Positions 54,127 to 63,344 are shown, numbered from the stretch's first letter. The stretch: 64,000 nt of DNA from Methylobacterium longum (GCF_022179385.1 NZ_BPQS01000022.1:1-64000), one strand, 5' to 3'. Notes: generated by a model from the letters alone, not told the origin. Numbers and translations: made by a program.

Positions 54127-54141
54127 TCTTCAACACAGCCG

Positions 54142-54259
54142 CTCCGTCGACAACCTCTTCGACGCCACCTTCTGGAACCCGACCGCGACATCGGTGCGCA
54201 ACCTGACCGTCTACGGGCTCGGGCGCACGGTCACGGTCGGCTACCGCAGGACGTTCTGA
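54142..54259 (+). pseudogene. TonB-dependent receptor, 3' remnant beyond the IS
   Basis: Encodes the receptor's last barrel strands: SVDNLFDATFWNPTATSVRN, then YGLGRTVTVGYRRTF and stop. VDNLFD is the common C-terminal motif of siderophore receptors, and the final Phe is the BAM recognition residue. It has no start of its own. Confidence 0.85.
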
Positions 54260-54263
54260 GCCG

Positions 54264-54626
54264 ATGGTCGCCGTGGAAGAGACGGACGACCTCGTCGTCC
54301 TGCGCTATCTCGGGCCGCCGCAGGCCGGCGACGAGGCCGCCTATCTCGACGCCCTGGAGCGGATCGGCGCGCATGCCGGACCCTTCGCGCTGATCTTGGT
54401 GCTCGGCGGCGTCGGCAAGCTTTCGGCCGCCGGGGAACGCGCCCAGGCCCTGTGGTTCAAGCGCACCCGCGCCGACCTCGACCGGCGCTGCAGCGGCCTC
54501 GTCATCGTGCGGCCCGGCTTCACGGAGGGCGGGGCGGAGGTGTTCCGCCGGCTCTGGCGCTTCCCGATCCGGATCGCCCCCAACGAGGCCTCCGCCCGCG
54601 CGGCGGTGCGGGACTTTCCCACGTGA
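54264..54626 (+). CDS. Small conserved-type protein of the siderophore locus
   Basis: 120 residues. LVVLRYLGPPQAGDEAAYLDALERIGAHAGPFALILVLGG, then IVRPGFTEGGAEVFRRLWRFPIRIAPNEASA gives an alternating alpha/beta pattern. It may resemble SpoIIAA/STAS-like folds, but I cannot assign a function. It lies 4 bases after the receptor stop and overlaps the importer start by 4 bases, so it is part of the receptor-importer operon. Confidence 0.65.
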   Translation: MVAVEETDDLVVLRYLGPPQAGDEAAYLDALERIGAHAGPFALILVLGGVGKLSAAGERAQALWFKRTRADLDRRCSGLVIVRPGFTEGGAEVFRRLWRFPIRIAPNEASARAAVRDFPT

Positions 54627-55828
54627 TCGCCGCCCGGTCCGAGCGGTATCGGCTCTTCGCCGTGCTCGCCGCGCTCTACATGGCGCAGGCGATTCCCTCC
54701 TACCTGATCGCGGCCGCGCTCCCGCCGATCCTGCGCGAGGCCGGCGTCTCGCGCGCCGCGATCGGCTATCTGAGCCTGCTGTTCCTGCCGCTCGTGCTGA
54801 AGTTTCTCTGGGCGCCGGTGGTCGACCGGGTGCGGCCCTTCGCGCGGGCACACCGGGCGGGCTGGGTGATCGTCACTCAGATCGGCGTCATCGGCTGCAT
54901 CCTGGCGATGCTGCCGCTCGGACCCACCGACGTCGCCGCCCTCATCGGCGTCGGCTTCGTCGCCGCCCTGCTGATCTCGACGCAGGACATCGCGACCGAC
55001 GGCTACGCCGTGATGCGGCTGCGGCCCGAGGACCGCGGCATCGGCAACGCCATCCAGGGCGGCTCGGTCGCCCTGGGCGTGGTCGTCGGCGGGACGCTGA
55101 GCCTCGTCCTCTACCATCATGCCGGCTGGCGCGTGATGCTGCTCACCGCCGCCGCCTTCTCGCTGCCGCCGCTGGCCGCCGCCGCGTACATGCGGGAAGG
55201 CGACCCCGCGTCCGACCGGCGGGCGCCGCGTCCGTCCATCCGCGCCTTCCTGCGGCGGCCGGAGGTGCGCACCATCCTGTGGGTCGCTCTCACCTACCGG
55301 GTCAGCGAAGGCCTCGTGAAGGCCATGGAGGGGTCCTACCTCGTCGATGCCGGCGTGCCCCTCGACCGAATCGGCTACCTGTCGGGCTTCTCGGCGGCGA
55401 CCGCGGGGCTCGCCGGGTCGGGCGTCGCCGCCCTGCTGGTGCGCCGCTGCGGCACCGCCGCCACCCTCGGCCTTCTCGGGGTGCTGCGGACCCTGTGCTT
55501 CGCCCTGTTCGCGGCCCATGCCCTCGGTGTCGTGGTCGGCCTGTGGCCGCTCTTCGGCGCGACCGGATTTCAGACGCTGATCCGCTACATGGAGATCGTT
55601 GCGCTCTACAGCCTGTTCATGGCGGTTTCGTCGACCGACCAGCCCGGCACCGACTTCACGATCCTCGCCTGCGCGCAGCTCGTCGTCTACCTCGTCGGCT
55701 CGCTGATCTCGGGCAAGCTCGCCGACCTCCTGGGCTACGGCGCCCTGTTCGGTCTCGCCACGCTGCTCTCGGGCGCCGCCACGGTGGCGACCGTGCGGCT
55801 GCTCGGCCGCAATCCCGGGCCGACCTGA
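54623..55828 (+). CDS. RhtX/FptX-type MFS siderophore importer
   Basis: 401 residues with about 12 spans. The N-terminus has YMAQAIPSYLIAAALPPILREAGVSRAAIGYLSL and FLWAPVVDRVRP. STQDIATDGYAVMRLRPEDRGIGNAIQGG is the AmpG/RhtX-like signature. RhtX and FptX import a ferric siderophore across the inner membrane without an ABC transporter. The position after a TonB receptor supports this role. Its 3' end overlaps the convergent MFS gene by 94 bases. Confidence 0.85.
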   Translation: MIAARSERYRLFAVLAALYMAQAIPSYLIAAALPPILREAGVSRAAIGYLSLLFLPLVLKFLWAPVVDRVRPFARAHRAGWVIVTQIGVIGCILAMLPLGPTDVAALIGVGFVAALLISTQDIATDGYAVMRLRPEDRGIGNAIQGGSVALGVVVGGTLSLVLYHHAGWRVMLLTAAAFSLPPLAAAAYMREGDPASDRRAPRPSIRAFLRRPEVRTILWVALTYRVSEGLVKAMEGSYLVDAGVPLDRIGYLSGFSAATAGLAGSGVAALLVRRCGTAATLGLLGVLRTLCFALFAAHALGVVVGLWPLFGATGFQTLIRYMEIVALYSLFMAVSSTDQPGTDFTILACAQLVVYLVGSLISGKLADLLGYGALFGLATLLSGAATVATVRLLGRNPGPT

Positions 55829-57000
55829 TGGCTCGGCCGGTGCCCGAGCCGCGCGGCCGCGGGGATCAGCGCGAGGCCCAGGGCCGCGCAGAGCCAGGGC
55901 GGCAGGTCGGGTGCGATGCGGAAGGCCGCGCCGCCGCTCAGGGCTCCGATCCCCTGGCCCAGCACGTGCGCGCTCGCCAGCCAACCCGCGGCCGCGGCCT
56001 GGGACGCCTCCGGCACCCGGGCCACGAGGGCGGCGGTGTAGGTCGGCGTCGCGAGGGCGATGCAGGCGCCCGCCAGGACCGCGCCGAGCACCGCGAGCCA
56101 CGGCGCCTGAGAAAGCGCGATCAGGCTGGAGCCCGCTGCGAACCCGGCGAGGCCCAGGCACAGGTTGCGCCCGAGGTCCCGGCCGAGACGCGGCACCACG
56201 AGGAGCTGCATCAGGATCATCGCGACCGCGATCAGGGCGAAGGTCACCCCGGCGAGCCCCGCGGCTGCTTCGGCGCCGAGGCCGAAGCGGCGCTGCAGGA
56301 ACAGGCCGAGCACGATCTGGATCTGTCCGAGGCCGATCGTGAGCGCGAAGCCGATCGCCAGGAACGGCCCCGCCGCGCGCAGGAAGTTCCGCCCCGCCCC
56401 GCCCCGGGCCGACCGGGGTCCGCCGGGGAGGTCCGGCGCGGCGAGCAAGAGGAGCGGGCTCGCCGCGAGGGCGAGGAGCGGCGCGACTGCGCCGAAGAGG
56501 CCGGCCGCCGTGACCAGCGAGCCGATTATGCGGCCGACCGAGAGGCCGGCGCCGAGCCGCCCGAGGGCTGCGGGACGCAGCGCCTCCGGCACGCCGCGCA
56601 CCAGCGCGGCCTGGGCGTGCGGCATCACCCCGGCCGCTCCCGCGCCGTAGGCGATCCGCGCGCCCGCGAGGAGGGCCAGCGCCGCGGCCGCGGAGAGCCC
56701 GGGCAGAACCAGCGCGAGACCGAACAGGCCGTGACCCAGCACCATCAGCGCCGCGAGGGCTCCGAAGAGGCGGCGGAGGCGCCACGCACCGCCGTGATGC
56801 CCCCAGGCCGGCGCGCAAAGCAGGAACACCAGCGACCCGAGCAGGGCTATGCCTCCGATCGTGGCCGGGTCGAGCCCGGTGCGCGCGGCGGTCACCGGTA
56901 CCAGCGCGAGGACGGCCGACTGACCGAAGCCCACGGCCGCGGCGGCCAGCGAGAACCGCGCCGCCGCGCGCCCGGACGCGCAGATGGAGTCTGGAGCCAT
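55735..57000 (-). CDS. MFS transporter, probable siderophore exporter
   Basis: 421 residues, about 12 spans. Motif-like segments are GFGQSAVLALVPVTAARTGLDPATIGG and GAGAAGVMPHAQAALVRGVPEALR. It is divergent from iucA, as ShiF is near aerobactin operons, so export of the siderophore is a reasonable guess. ATG 57000 (MAPDSICASG) is preferred over a start at 57090 that would lie in the AT-rich promoter region. The last 94 bases are antisense to the importer gene and encode a hydrophilic tail. Confidence 0.78.
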   Translation of the reverse strand: MAPDSICASGRAAARFSLAAAAVGFGQSAVLALVPVTAARTGLDPATIGGIALLGSLVFLLCAPAWGHHGGAWRLRRLFGALAALMVLGHGLFGLALVLPGLSAAAALALLAGARIAYGAGAAGVMPHAQAALVRGVPEALRPAALGRLGAGLSVGRIIGSLVTAAGLFGAVAPLLALAASPLLLLAAPDLPGGPRSARGGAGRNFLRAAGPFLAIGFALTIGLGQIQIVLGLFLQRRFGLGAEAAAGLAGVTFALIAVAMILMQLLVVPRLGRDLGRNLCLGLAGFAAGSSLIALSQAPWLAVLGAVLAGACIALATPTYTAALVARVPEASQAAAAGWLASAHVLGQGIGALSGGAAFRIAPDLPPWLCAALGLALIPAAARLGHRPSHQVGPGLRPSSRTVATVAAPESSVARPNRAP

Positions 57001-57050
57001 GGGAGCCTCGTCGACGAACGGTTTTCTATCGCATCGATTCCCGATCTCGC

Positions 57051-57100
57051 AAGATGATTTTCTTAGTTTTGAAATAATTATATAGTACACACACAGAGTT
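57051..57100. promoter_or_regulatory. AT-rich divergent promoter region of iucA and the exporter
   Basis: Only 12 of these 50 bases are G or C, in an otherwise very GC-rich locus. A possible -10 for iucA is TATAGT (57081-57086), with a poor TTTTCT at 57058-57063 as -35. Iron-responsive binding (Fur, Irr or RirA) is plausible for such a site, but no clear box was identified. Confidence 0.45.
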
Positions 57101-57155
57101 GCCAGGTTTGATCTTCTGATCTATCGACGGAACTCACGATTTGGGAGGGGCGTTG

Positions 57156-58972
57156 ATGGTCGACGTGGGCACTGGCGTCGGTGACATTGCTCGCGAGATC
57201 TCGGCGCGCTGCTTCCTGAACAGCCTGCTGCGCGAATGGGCTGGCTGGTCGATCGCCCCGTGGCGGCGACGGACCCCGAGGCCGGCACTGGCGCGCGGAG
57301 GCTACGCATTCCGCTGCCGAGCCGTGGCTCCGTCGTGGAGATCGCGGTCGAGCACCTCTCCTCGGTTGGGCTGCACGTGTTCCGTCTCCCGTTTCGCGAG
57401 CATCGTGCCGACGCGCCTGCCCGGGTCCTGGCCTTCGCCGAGTTCGCCGCGGCGGTCGCCCACGAGCCGGACATCGTCGGCCCGGCCGCGGCGGGGGCCG
57501 CGCCGGCCTTCCTGAGCCGGGTGCTCCAGAGCCTCGCCGCCATCGAGGACGCGCTCACCCGCGCGCCGACGCCCAGCCTCTGCCTGCACGCCGATCCGAG
57601 CTTCCTGGAAGCCGAGCGCGCCCTTCGCTACGGCCACGCGGTGCACCCGACCCCCCGCAGCCGGGACGCGTTCACGCCCGAGGATGCGCGCGCCTTCGCG
57701 CCCGAATACGGCGCGGGGTTCCCGTTGCGCTGGTGGTCGGCCGCGCCCGGGGCGGTCCTGCAGGGCGCCTCGCGGGCCGAGACAGCCGCCGAGCTCAGCG
57801 CCGGCCTCGCCGCGGAGGATCCCGCCCTCGACCGGCAGATCCTCGCGGCGGCCGAAGGCCGTGTCCTCCTGCCGATGCATCCCTGGCAGGCAGCCCGGCT
57901 CGGCCTCGATCCCGCGATCGGGGCCCTGTTCCGTTCGGGGCAGCTGATCGATCACGGTCCCGGCGGCGGCCCGTGGTTTGCCACGACCTCGCTGCGCAGC
58001 CTCTACGCGCCGCACGCGCGCCTCATGCTGAAGCATTCGCTGAGCCTGAGGCTCACCAATTCGCTGCGCCTGATCAAGGAGATCGAGTGCGCGCGCGGCC
58101 TCGCGGTCGACACGCTGCTGCAGGGACCGATCGGGGCGGCGATCGCGGCGCGCTGGCCGCACTTCCACATCCTCGGCGAGCCCGGCTACCTCGCCCTGCG
58201 CGGCCTCGACGGTGCGGCGCTGCCGCAGACGATCGTCGCGCTGCGCGACAATCCCTTCCGCGGATCCAGTCCGCGACCGGCTGCCGTTCTCGCAGCCCTG
58301 TGCGAGATCTATCCGGACGGCCGGGGCAGTGCCCTCGCCGACACGATCCTGCGCCTCGGCGGGCGGGAGAACGGCGCGCGCGGCGTGCAGGGTACCGAGG
58401 CCGTGGCCCTGCGCTGGTTCGCCCGCTTCCTGGACGTCGCGGTCGGACCGCTCCTCGAGATGCAATGCGCGTTCGGCCTGCTGTTCGGCGCGCACCAGCA
58501 GAACCTCGTCATCGGCCTCGATGAAGGCTGGCCGGCGGAGGCCTACTTCCGCGACTGCCAGGGCACGGGATTCGTGCGCGAATGCCTGCCGACCCTGGCC
58601 GAGGCCGCGCCGGGGCTCGACCTCGGATCCGGCCACGTCTTCGCCGCGGCGGAGGCCGCCCGGATCATGACCTACTACCTCGTCGTCAACAGCGTCTTCG
58701 CGGTGATCGGCGCGATCGCCATCGCCGGATTGGCGCCCGAGGCCGTGCTCACCCGCCGCATGCGCCGCTTCGTCGAGGCGCTCGCCGGGACGGACCTGCG
58801 CGACAAGACCTGCCTGCGCGTCCTGCTCGATGCCCCGACGCTCGGGAGCAAGGGCAACTTCATGATCTGCTTCCGCAACATCAACGAGAACACGGACGTG
58901 ACCGATCCCCTGTCGCACTACGTCGACCTGCCCAACCCCCTCGCCGCCGGTGGCGCGGAGGTCCGGCCGTGA
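57156..58972 (+). CDS. iucA: IucA-like NIS siderophore synthetase, apparently frameshifted near the N-terminus
   Basis: Couples citrate to a hydroxamate amine by an acyl-adenylate. The main frame (from 57236) has LLPMHPWQAARL, MLKHSLSLRLTNSLRLIK, GAHQQNLVIGL and TYYLVVNSVFAVIGAI, typical of IucA/IucC enzymes. ATG 57156 has an excellent GGGAGGGG and encodes the family-like start REISARCFLNSLLREW. It then loses frame at a GGG run (57238-57240); adding one G joins the frames as REW-GWLVDRP. Without that, only ATG 57236, lacking a ribosome binding site, opens the main frame. It overlaps iucB by 4 bases. Confidence 0.82.
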
Positions 58973-60063
58973 CCGTGCGCGCGCGCGCCGGCAGCTTCGT
59001 CGGAACCGCCCCCGACGGCTGGGCCGGCACGAGCCGGCACTGGCCGGTCGCCGGCGAGGCCCTGGTGGTGGAGAGCCTACCCCGCGACGCGCGGAGTGTC
59101 CGGCTCCGGGCGACGCGCTGCGATGCGACAATCGCCGAGGCGAAACTGCACATCCCGGCCGGCGCCGACGCGGCGATCCTCGACCTCCTGCACCCGGACG
59201 GCCGGCACCCGGGCGAAACCGCGACCGTGGCGGCCCTGGTCGAGGCCGCGTTGCAGCGCTGCCCTGACGTGCGACGCCTGCGCGTCGCCGGCCTCGGTGG
59301 CGCCCCGGCTCTGATCGCCCTCGCCGGCGAGATCCGCGCCGAACCGGGTGCGGCGCCCGACGCGCTGATCGAGCGCGCGCACTTTTACCAGCTCCCGCTG
59401 CTCTGGCTGACGGCGGGGTCCCAGGCCGTCTACCCGCCGATCCGGTCGCGCGTCGGGCCGCAGGACCGTCTGCCGCCGCTCCGGCCGCCGCAGCCGACCG
59501 GCACGCTGTACCGGCGCTGGCTGCCCCACCTCGGTACCACCCTGTCCTTCCGGGCCATCGACCGGCGGCGCGACCTCGCCGTGTTTCACGGCTGGATGAA
59601 CCAGCCCCGGGTTTCCTACTACTGGGAGCTGGCCCAAGGCGCGGCGGAACTCGACCGCTACCTCGCCGCTCAGGAGGCCGATCCGCACCTGTTCGGGGTA
59701 ATCGGCAGTTTCGACGACGTGCCGGTCGGCTATTTCGAGTTCTACTGGGCGAAGGAAGACCGGCTCGGCCCCTACTACGACGCCGAGGATTTCGACCGCG
59801 GCTGGCACGGGCTCATCGGCAACGCCGCCCATCTCGGCCGGCCGAAGACGTTGGCCTGGTTCCGGGCGGTGAGCCACTACCTGTTCCTGGACGAGCCCCG
59901 CACCCGGCGGATCATGGGCGAGCCGCGGGCCTCGCACCGCAAGATGCTGAGCTACTGCGCGGACGCGGCCTACGAGAAGCTCAAGGAGTTCGACTTCCCC
60001 CACAAGCGCGCCGCGCTCGTCTCTTGCGAGCGCGACCGCTTCTTCCGCGAGGTGCCCCTGTGA
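58969..60063 (+). CDS. iucB: IucB-like N6-hydroxylysine O-acetyltransferase (GNAT)
   Basis: Acetylates the N-hydroxylated diamine to form the hydroxamate arm. The 364-residue protein has a family-specific N-terminal region (1-180). The GNAT domain has LSFRAIDRRRDLAVFHGWMN and YYWELAQG. Then come VIGSFDDVPVGYFEFYWAKEDRLGPYYDA and RIMGEPRASHRKMLSYC, as in IucB, RhbD and mycobactin MbtK. GTG 58969 overlaps the iucA stop and GTGA links it to iucC. Confidence 0.88.
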   Translation: MTVRARAGSFVGTAPDGWAGTSRHWPVAGEALVVESLPRDARSVRLRATRCDATIAEAKLHIPAGADAAILDLLHPDGRHPGETATVAALVEAALQRCPDVRRLRVAGLGGAPALIALAGEIRAEPGAAPDALIERAHFYQLPLLWLTAGSQAVYPPIRSRVGPQDRLPPLRPPQPTGTLYRRWLPHLGTTLSFRAIDRRRDLAVFHGWMNQPRVSYYWELAQGAAELDRYLAAQEADPHLFGVIGSFDDVPVGYFEFYWAKEDRLGPYYDAEDFDRGWHGLIGNAAHLGRPKTLAWFRAVSHYLFLDEPRTRRIMGEPRASHRKMLSYCADAAYEKLKEFDFPHKRAALVSCERDRFFREVPL

Positions 60064-61913
60064 GGCTGGGGCCCCTGCCGGGTGGCCGCCCGGTGACCGC
60101 GCCGCTCTGGCTCGACCTGAACCGCGCGCTCATCGCCAAGACCATCGCCGAACTCGCCTTCGAGGAGGCGCTCGTGCCGGAGCCGATCGATCGCGCGGGC
60201 ACGCAGTGGCTGCTGCGCCTCGACGGCGAGGTCGCCTACCGCTTCCGGGCCGCGCGCCGGATCTGGGGCAACCTGGCGATCGACCCTGCGAGCCTGACCC
60301 GCGTCGTCGGCGACGTGGCGGGCCCGGCCGGCGACGCGGCCGGCTTCCTCGTCGACGCGCGCCATGTGCTGGGGATCGCGCCCGCGACGCTCTGCACCTA
60401 CATCGCGGAAATCGCGAGCACGCTGGCCGCCGATGCCCGCATCGCGGCGATCGGCCGGACCGTGACGGGACCGGCGCTCCTGGCCTTCAGCGACGGCATC
60501 CTGCAGGCCTATCTCGACGGCCACCCGAAGGCGCCGGCGAGCAAGGGCCGGATCGGCTGGGGGCTCTCCGACTTCGAGGCCTATGCGCCGGAATTCCAGC
60601 CGGACATCCGGCTGCACTGGGTCGCGGCCGATCGGTCCGCCTGCCGCCTCGACCTGGAACCCGGCCTCGACGAAGCCGATCTCCTCGCCGATTCCCTCGA
60701 CGGGCCGGAGCGGACCCGCCTCGCGGCGACCTGCCGCGAGCGCGGCGTCGATCCGGAGCGGTTCCTGCTGCTGCCGGTCCATCCCTGGCAGTGGCAGAAC
60801 CGGGTCGCGCTGCATTTCGCGGGCGAGATCGCGGCCGGGCGCCTCGTTCCGCTCGGGACCTTCGGGCGGGCCTACAGGCCGCAGCAATCGCTGAGCACCT
60901 TGGCGAGCGCGGATGCCGGCGGTCGCCTCGACGTGAAGCTCGCCTTGACGATCCTCAACACTTCCGCGTGGCGCGGCGTGCCGGGCAAGTACATGGCGAT
61001 CGGGCCCGCCTTCTCGGCCTGGCTCGCCGAGAAGGCCGCGCACGATCCCGCGCTCGCGGGCACCGTGATCCTGCGGGAGCGGGCCGGCGCCTTCTACCCG
61101 CACCCGATCTACGAGCGGATCACCGACGCGCCCTACCAATACCGCGAGATGCTGGGCGTGATCTGGCGCGACGGCCTCGCCGGCCGGCTGGCACCCGGCA
61201 CCTCCGCGATGATGATGGGCGCGCTCCTGAAGGCGGACGCGCAGGGCCGCCCCCTCGTCGGCCTCCTGATCGCGCGCTCGGGCCTCGCCGCCGAGGCATG
61301 GCTGGAGCGGCTGTTCGACCACGTGGCGGTGCCACTCTACCATTTCCTCTGCCGCTACGGCGTCGGCTTCATCGCCCACGGCCAGAACGTCACCCTGATC
61401 CTGCGGGACGGCGTGCCCTGCGGCGTGGCGCTCAAGGATTTCCAGGGCGATGCCGACCTCGTCGACGGGGATTTCCCGGAGAGCCACGACCTGCCGCCGG
61501 GCGTGCGGGAGACGCTCCTGCGCCGGCCCGCCGCCCATCTGCTCCAGCACCTCCAGACGGGCCATTTCGCCAGCCTGCTGCGCTTCGTCTCGGAGGCGCT
61601 CCTGCGCGACCTGGGCGTGCCGGAGATCGCCTTCTACGGCGCGCTGGTGCGGGTCCTGCGCCGCTACCAGGCGCGGCACCCCGAACTCGCCGACCGATTC
61701 CGCCTGTTCGAGCTGTTCGCCCCGACCGTGCCGCGGGTCTGCATCAACCGCGTCCGCCTCGCCCTCGGCTACGGCGATTCGGACCAGAGGCCGGTCCCGT
61801 GGCTCGGCAGCGACCTGATCAATCCCCTCCATCACGCAGAGGTCGCCGCGGCGGAGGCCATTCCAGGGACCGCCCCGCAGATGGGCCCACAGGCACGGTT
61901 TCAGGCATCATGA
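60060..61913 (+). CDS. iucC: IucC-like NIS siderophore synthetase
   Basis: Adds the second hydroxamate arm to the citryl intermediate. It has 617 residues. The conserved GHPKAPASKGRIGW is followed by LLPVHPWQWQNRV, then STLASADAGGRLDVKLALTI, which shape the adenylation pocket. C-terminal GVGFIAHGQNVTLIL and CGVALKDFQGD are also typical. GTG 60060 overlaps the iucB stop; GTG 60093 is possible. The gene order matches the aerobactin operon iucABCD. Confidence 0.92.
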   Translation: MRLGPLPGGRPVTAPLWLDLNRALIAKTIAELAFEEALVPEPIDRAGTQWLLRLDGEVAYRFRAARRIWGNLAIDPASLTRVVGDVAGPAGDAAGFLVDARHVLGIAPATLCTYIAEIASTLAADARIAAIGRTVTGPALLAFSDGILQAYLDGHPKAPASKGRIGWGLSDFEAYAPEFQPDIRLHWVAADRSACRLDLEPGLDEADLLADSLDGPERTRLAATCRERGVDPERFLLLPVHPWQWQNRVALHFAGEIAAGRLVPLGTFGRAYRPQQSLSTLASADAGGRLDVKLALTILNTSAWRGVPGKYMAIGPAFSAWLAEKAAHDPALAGTVILRERAGAFYPHPIYERITDAPYQYREMLGVIWRDGLAGRLAPGTSAMMMGALLKADAQGRPLVGLLIARSGLAAEAWLERLFDHVAVPLYHFLCRYGVGFIAHGQNVTLILRDGVPCGVALKDFQGDADLVDGDFPESHDLPPGVRETLLRRPAAHLLQHLQTGHFASLLRFVSEALLRDLGVPEIAFYGALVRVLRRYQARHPELADRFRLFELFAPTVPRVCINRVRLALGYGDSDQRPVPWLGSDLINPLHHAEVAAAEAIPGTAPQMGPQARFQAS

Positions 61914-63271
61914 CGGATCACCCGCTCGATCTGGCCGGCATCGGCGTCGGCCCCTTCAATCTCAGCCTCGCGGCGCAGCTCGACGCGGTCGAGGACATCG
62001 ACGCGCGGTTCTTCGACCGTGCTCCGGCCTTCGACTGGCATCCCGGGATGATGCTCCCGGAGGCCGCGCTGCAGACCTCCGTCCTCAAGGATCTCGTCAC
62101 GGCGGTGAACCCGACGAGCCCCTGGAGCTTCCTGGCCTACCTCTTGGCGCAGAAGCGCTTCTATGAATTCCTCAACGCCGACTTCGGGGCGGTGCCGCGG
62201 CAGGAATTCGCGCAGTATCTCGCCTGGGTCGCCGCCCGGCTCCCCAGCCTGCGCTTCGGCACGGCGATCCACGAGGTCCGGTTCGAGGCGGACAGGTTCC
62301 GTCTGCGCGGCGCGGGCGGTACGGCCTGCGCGCGCAACATCGCCCTCGGCGTCGGCCTGCAGCCGAACCTGCCTGCCTTCGCGGGCAAGCTCGACCCGCG
62401 CGATCACGCCCACAGCGCGCAGGCCACGACGATCCTCGCGCGCGTTGCGGGCCGGCGGGTCGCGGTGATCGGCGGCGGCCAGAGCGGCGCGGAGATCGTG
62501 CTGACCCTGCTCAACCGGGCTTTGGACAGGCCGGCCTCCGTGGACTGGATCAGCCGGCGCCCAAATTTCCAGCCGATCGACGCGACGCCGTTCACGAACG
62601 AGTTGTTCACGCCCGGATATGTCGAGCGCTTCCACGCCCTTCCGGAGGCGCGCCGCCACTCGACGGTGGTGCGCCAGAAGCTTGCCGGCGACGGAATCTC
62701 CACCTCGACGCTGCAGGCGATCTACCGGCGCCTCTACACGATGCGGCACCTCACCGGGACGTCCCCGACCGGCGAGCCGACCGCCGCGAGCCTGTCGCCG
62801 CACCGCGAGGTGCTGGACGTAGAGCGGGCGGCCGGGTGCTACCGCCTGCTGATGCGCAATGGCTTCGACGGGCGCATCGAAGGTTCGCACGCCGACATCG
62901 TCGTCCTGGCGACCGGCTACCGCTTCGCGCTGCCGCCCTGCCTCGACCCGCTGCGCGACCGCCTCGTCCTCGATGCCACCGGGCGCCCGCAGGTCGGCCC
63001 CGACTTCGCCGCAGCCTGGGACGGCCCGGCGCGGAATCGCCTCTTCGTGCTGAATGGCGGCCTGATCAGCCACGGCATCGCGGAACCGCAGCTCAGCCTC
63101 ATGGCCTGGCGCAGCGCCGTCATCGTCAACGCCCTGGCGGGACGCGCCGTCTTCGAGGTCGACGCATCGCCATCGCCCTTGGCGTGGTCGAGCGCTCACT
63201 TCGCGCGTCACGTTCCTGAGGGCGAGGGACGCAGGGAGGCCGACGTCTCCCGGCGCGTCGGTCCGGCGTGA
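61910..63271 (+). CDS. iucD: IucD-like L-lysine (or diamine) N-monooxygenase
   Basis: FAD- and NADPH-dependent hydroxylation of the terminal amine, first step of hydroxamate formation. The 453-residue protein starts DLAGIGVGPFNLSLAAQLD (FAD GxGxxN-type motif). It has WHPGMMLPEAALQTSVLKDLVT, VAVIGGGQSGAEIVLTLL (NADPH site) and VVLATGYRFALPP (ATGY motif). No diaminobutyrate genes are nearby, which favours lysine and an aerobactin-like product over rhizobactin (inference). ATGA links it to iucC. It is the last gene of the operon in view. Confidence 0.92.
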   Translation: MTDHPLDLAGIGVGPFNLSLAAQLDAVEDIDARFFDRAPAFDWHPGMMLPEAALQTSVLKDLVTAVNPTSPWSFLAYLLAQKRFYEFLNADFGAVPRQEFAQYLAWVAARLPSLRFGTAIHEVRFEADRFRLRGAGGTACARNIALGVGLQPNLPAFAGKLDPRDHAHSAQATTILARVAGRRVAVIGGGQSGAEIVLTLLNRALDRPASVDWISRRPNFQPIDATPFTNELFTPGYVERFHALPEARRHSTVVRQKLAGDGISTSTLQAIYRRLYTMRHLTGTSPTGEPTAASLSPHREVLDVERAAGCYRLLMRNGFDGRIEGSHADIVVLATGYRFALPPCLDPLRDRLVLDATGRPQVGPDFAAAWDGPARNRLFVLNGGLISHGIAEPQLSLMAWRSAVIVNALAGRAVFEVDASPSPLAWSSAHFARHVPEGEGRREADVSRRVGPA

Positions 63272-63344
63272 GTGCGCGGCCCCCGGGTCGGTGAGCCCCC
63301 GACGGGTCGGCCGATCGGCGGCATCGTTCCGCGCGTGGCCGATC

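Larger units (their letters stand above)
53005..54141 (+). mobile_element. IS110-group insertion sequence, 1137 bp, inside the receptor gene
   Basis: It contains a 170-base non-coding leader and one transposase gene. The ends were placed from the host gene. Joining 53004 to 54142 restores the receptor frame through GELYA-SVDNLFD, and a CT dinucleotide stands at both borders (53005-53006 and 54142-54143). There are no terminal inverted repeats and no longer target duplication, as expected for IS110. The exact 1- or 2-base assignment of the ends is ambiguous because of the shared CT. Confidence 0.88.

Noticed and set aside
53005..54141. Terminal inverted repeats or a longer target duplication of the IS
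   Set aside because: None found; only the CT dinucleotide is shared by both borders, as expected for the IS110 group.
57236..58972. Simple reading of iucA starting at ATG 57236
   Set aside because: No ribosome binding site, and conserved N-terminal sequence lies upstream in another frame behind a strong one; a frameshift explains this better.
57156..63271. Lanthanophore (methylolanthanin-type) or rhizobactin biosynthesis
   Set aside because: No hydroxybenzoate or diaminobutyrate genes are visible and gene order is exactly iucABCD; an aerobactin-like product is simpler, though unproven.
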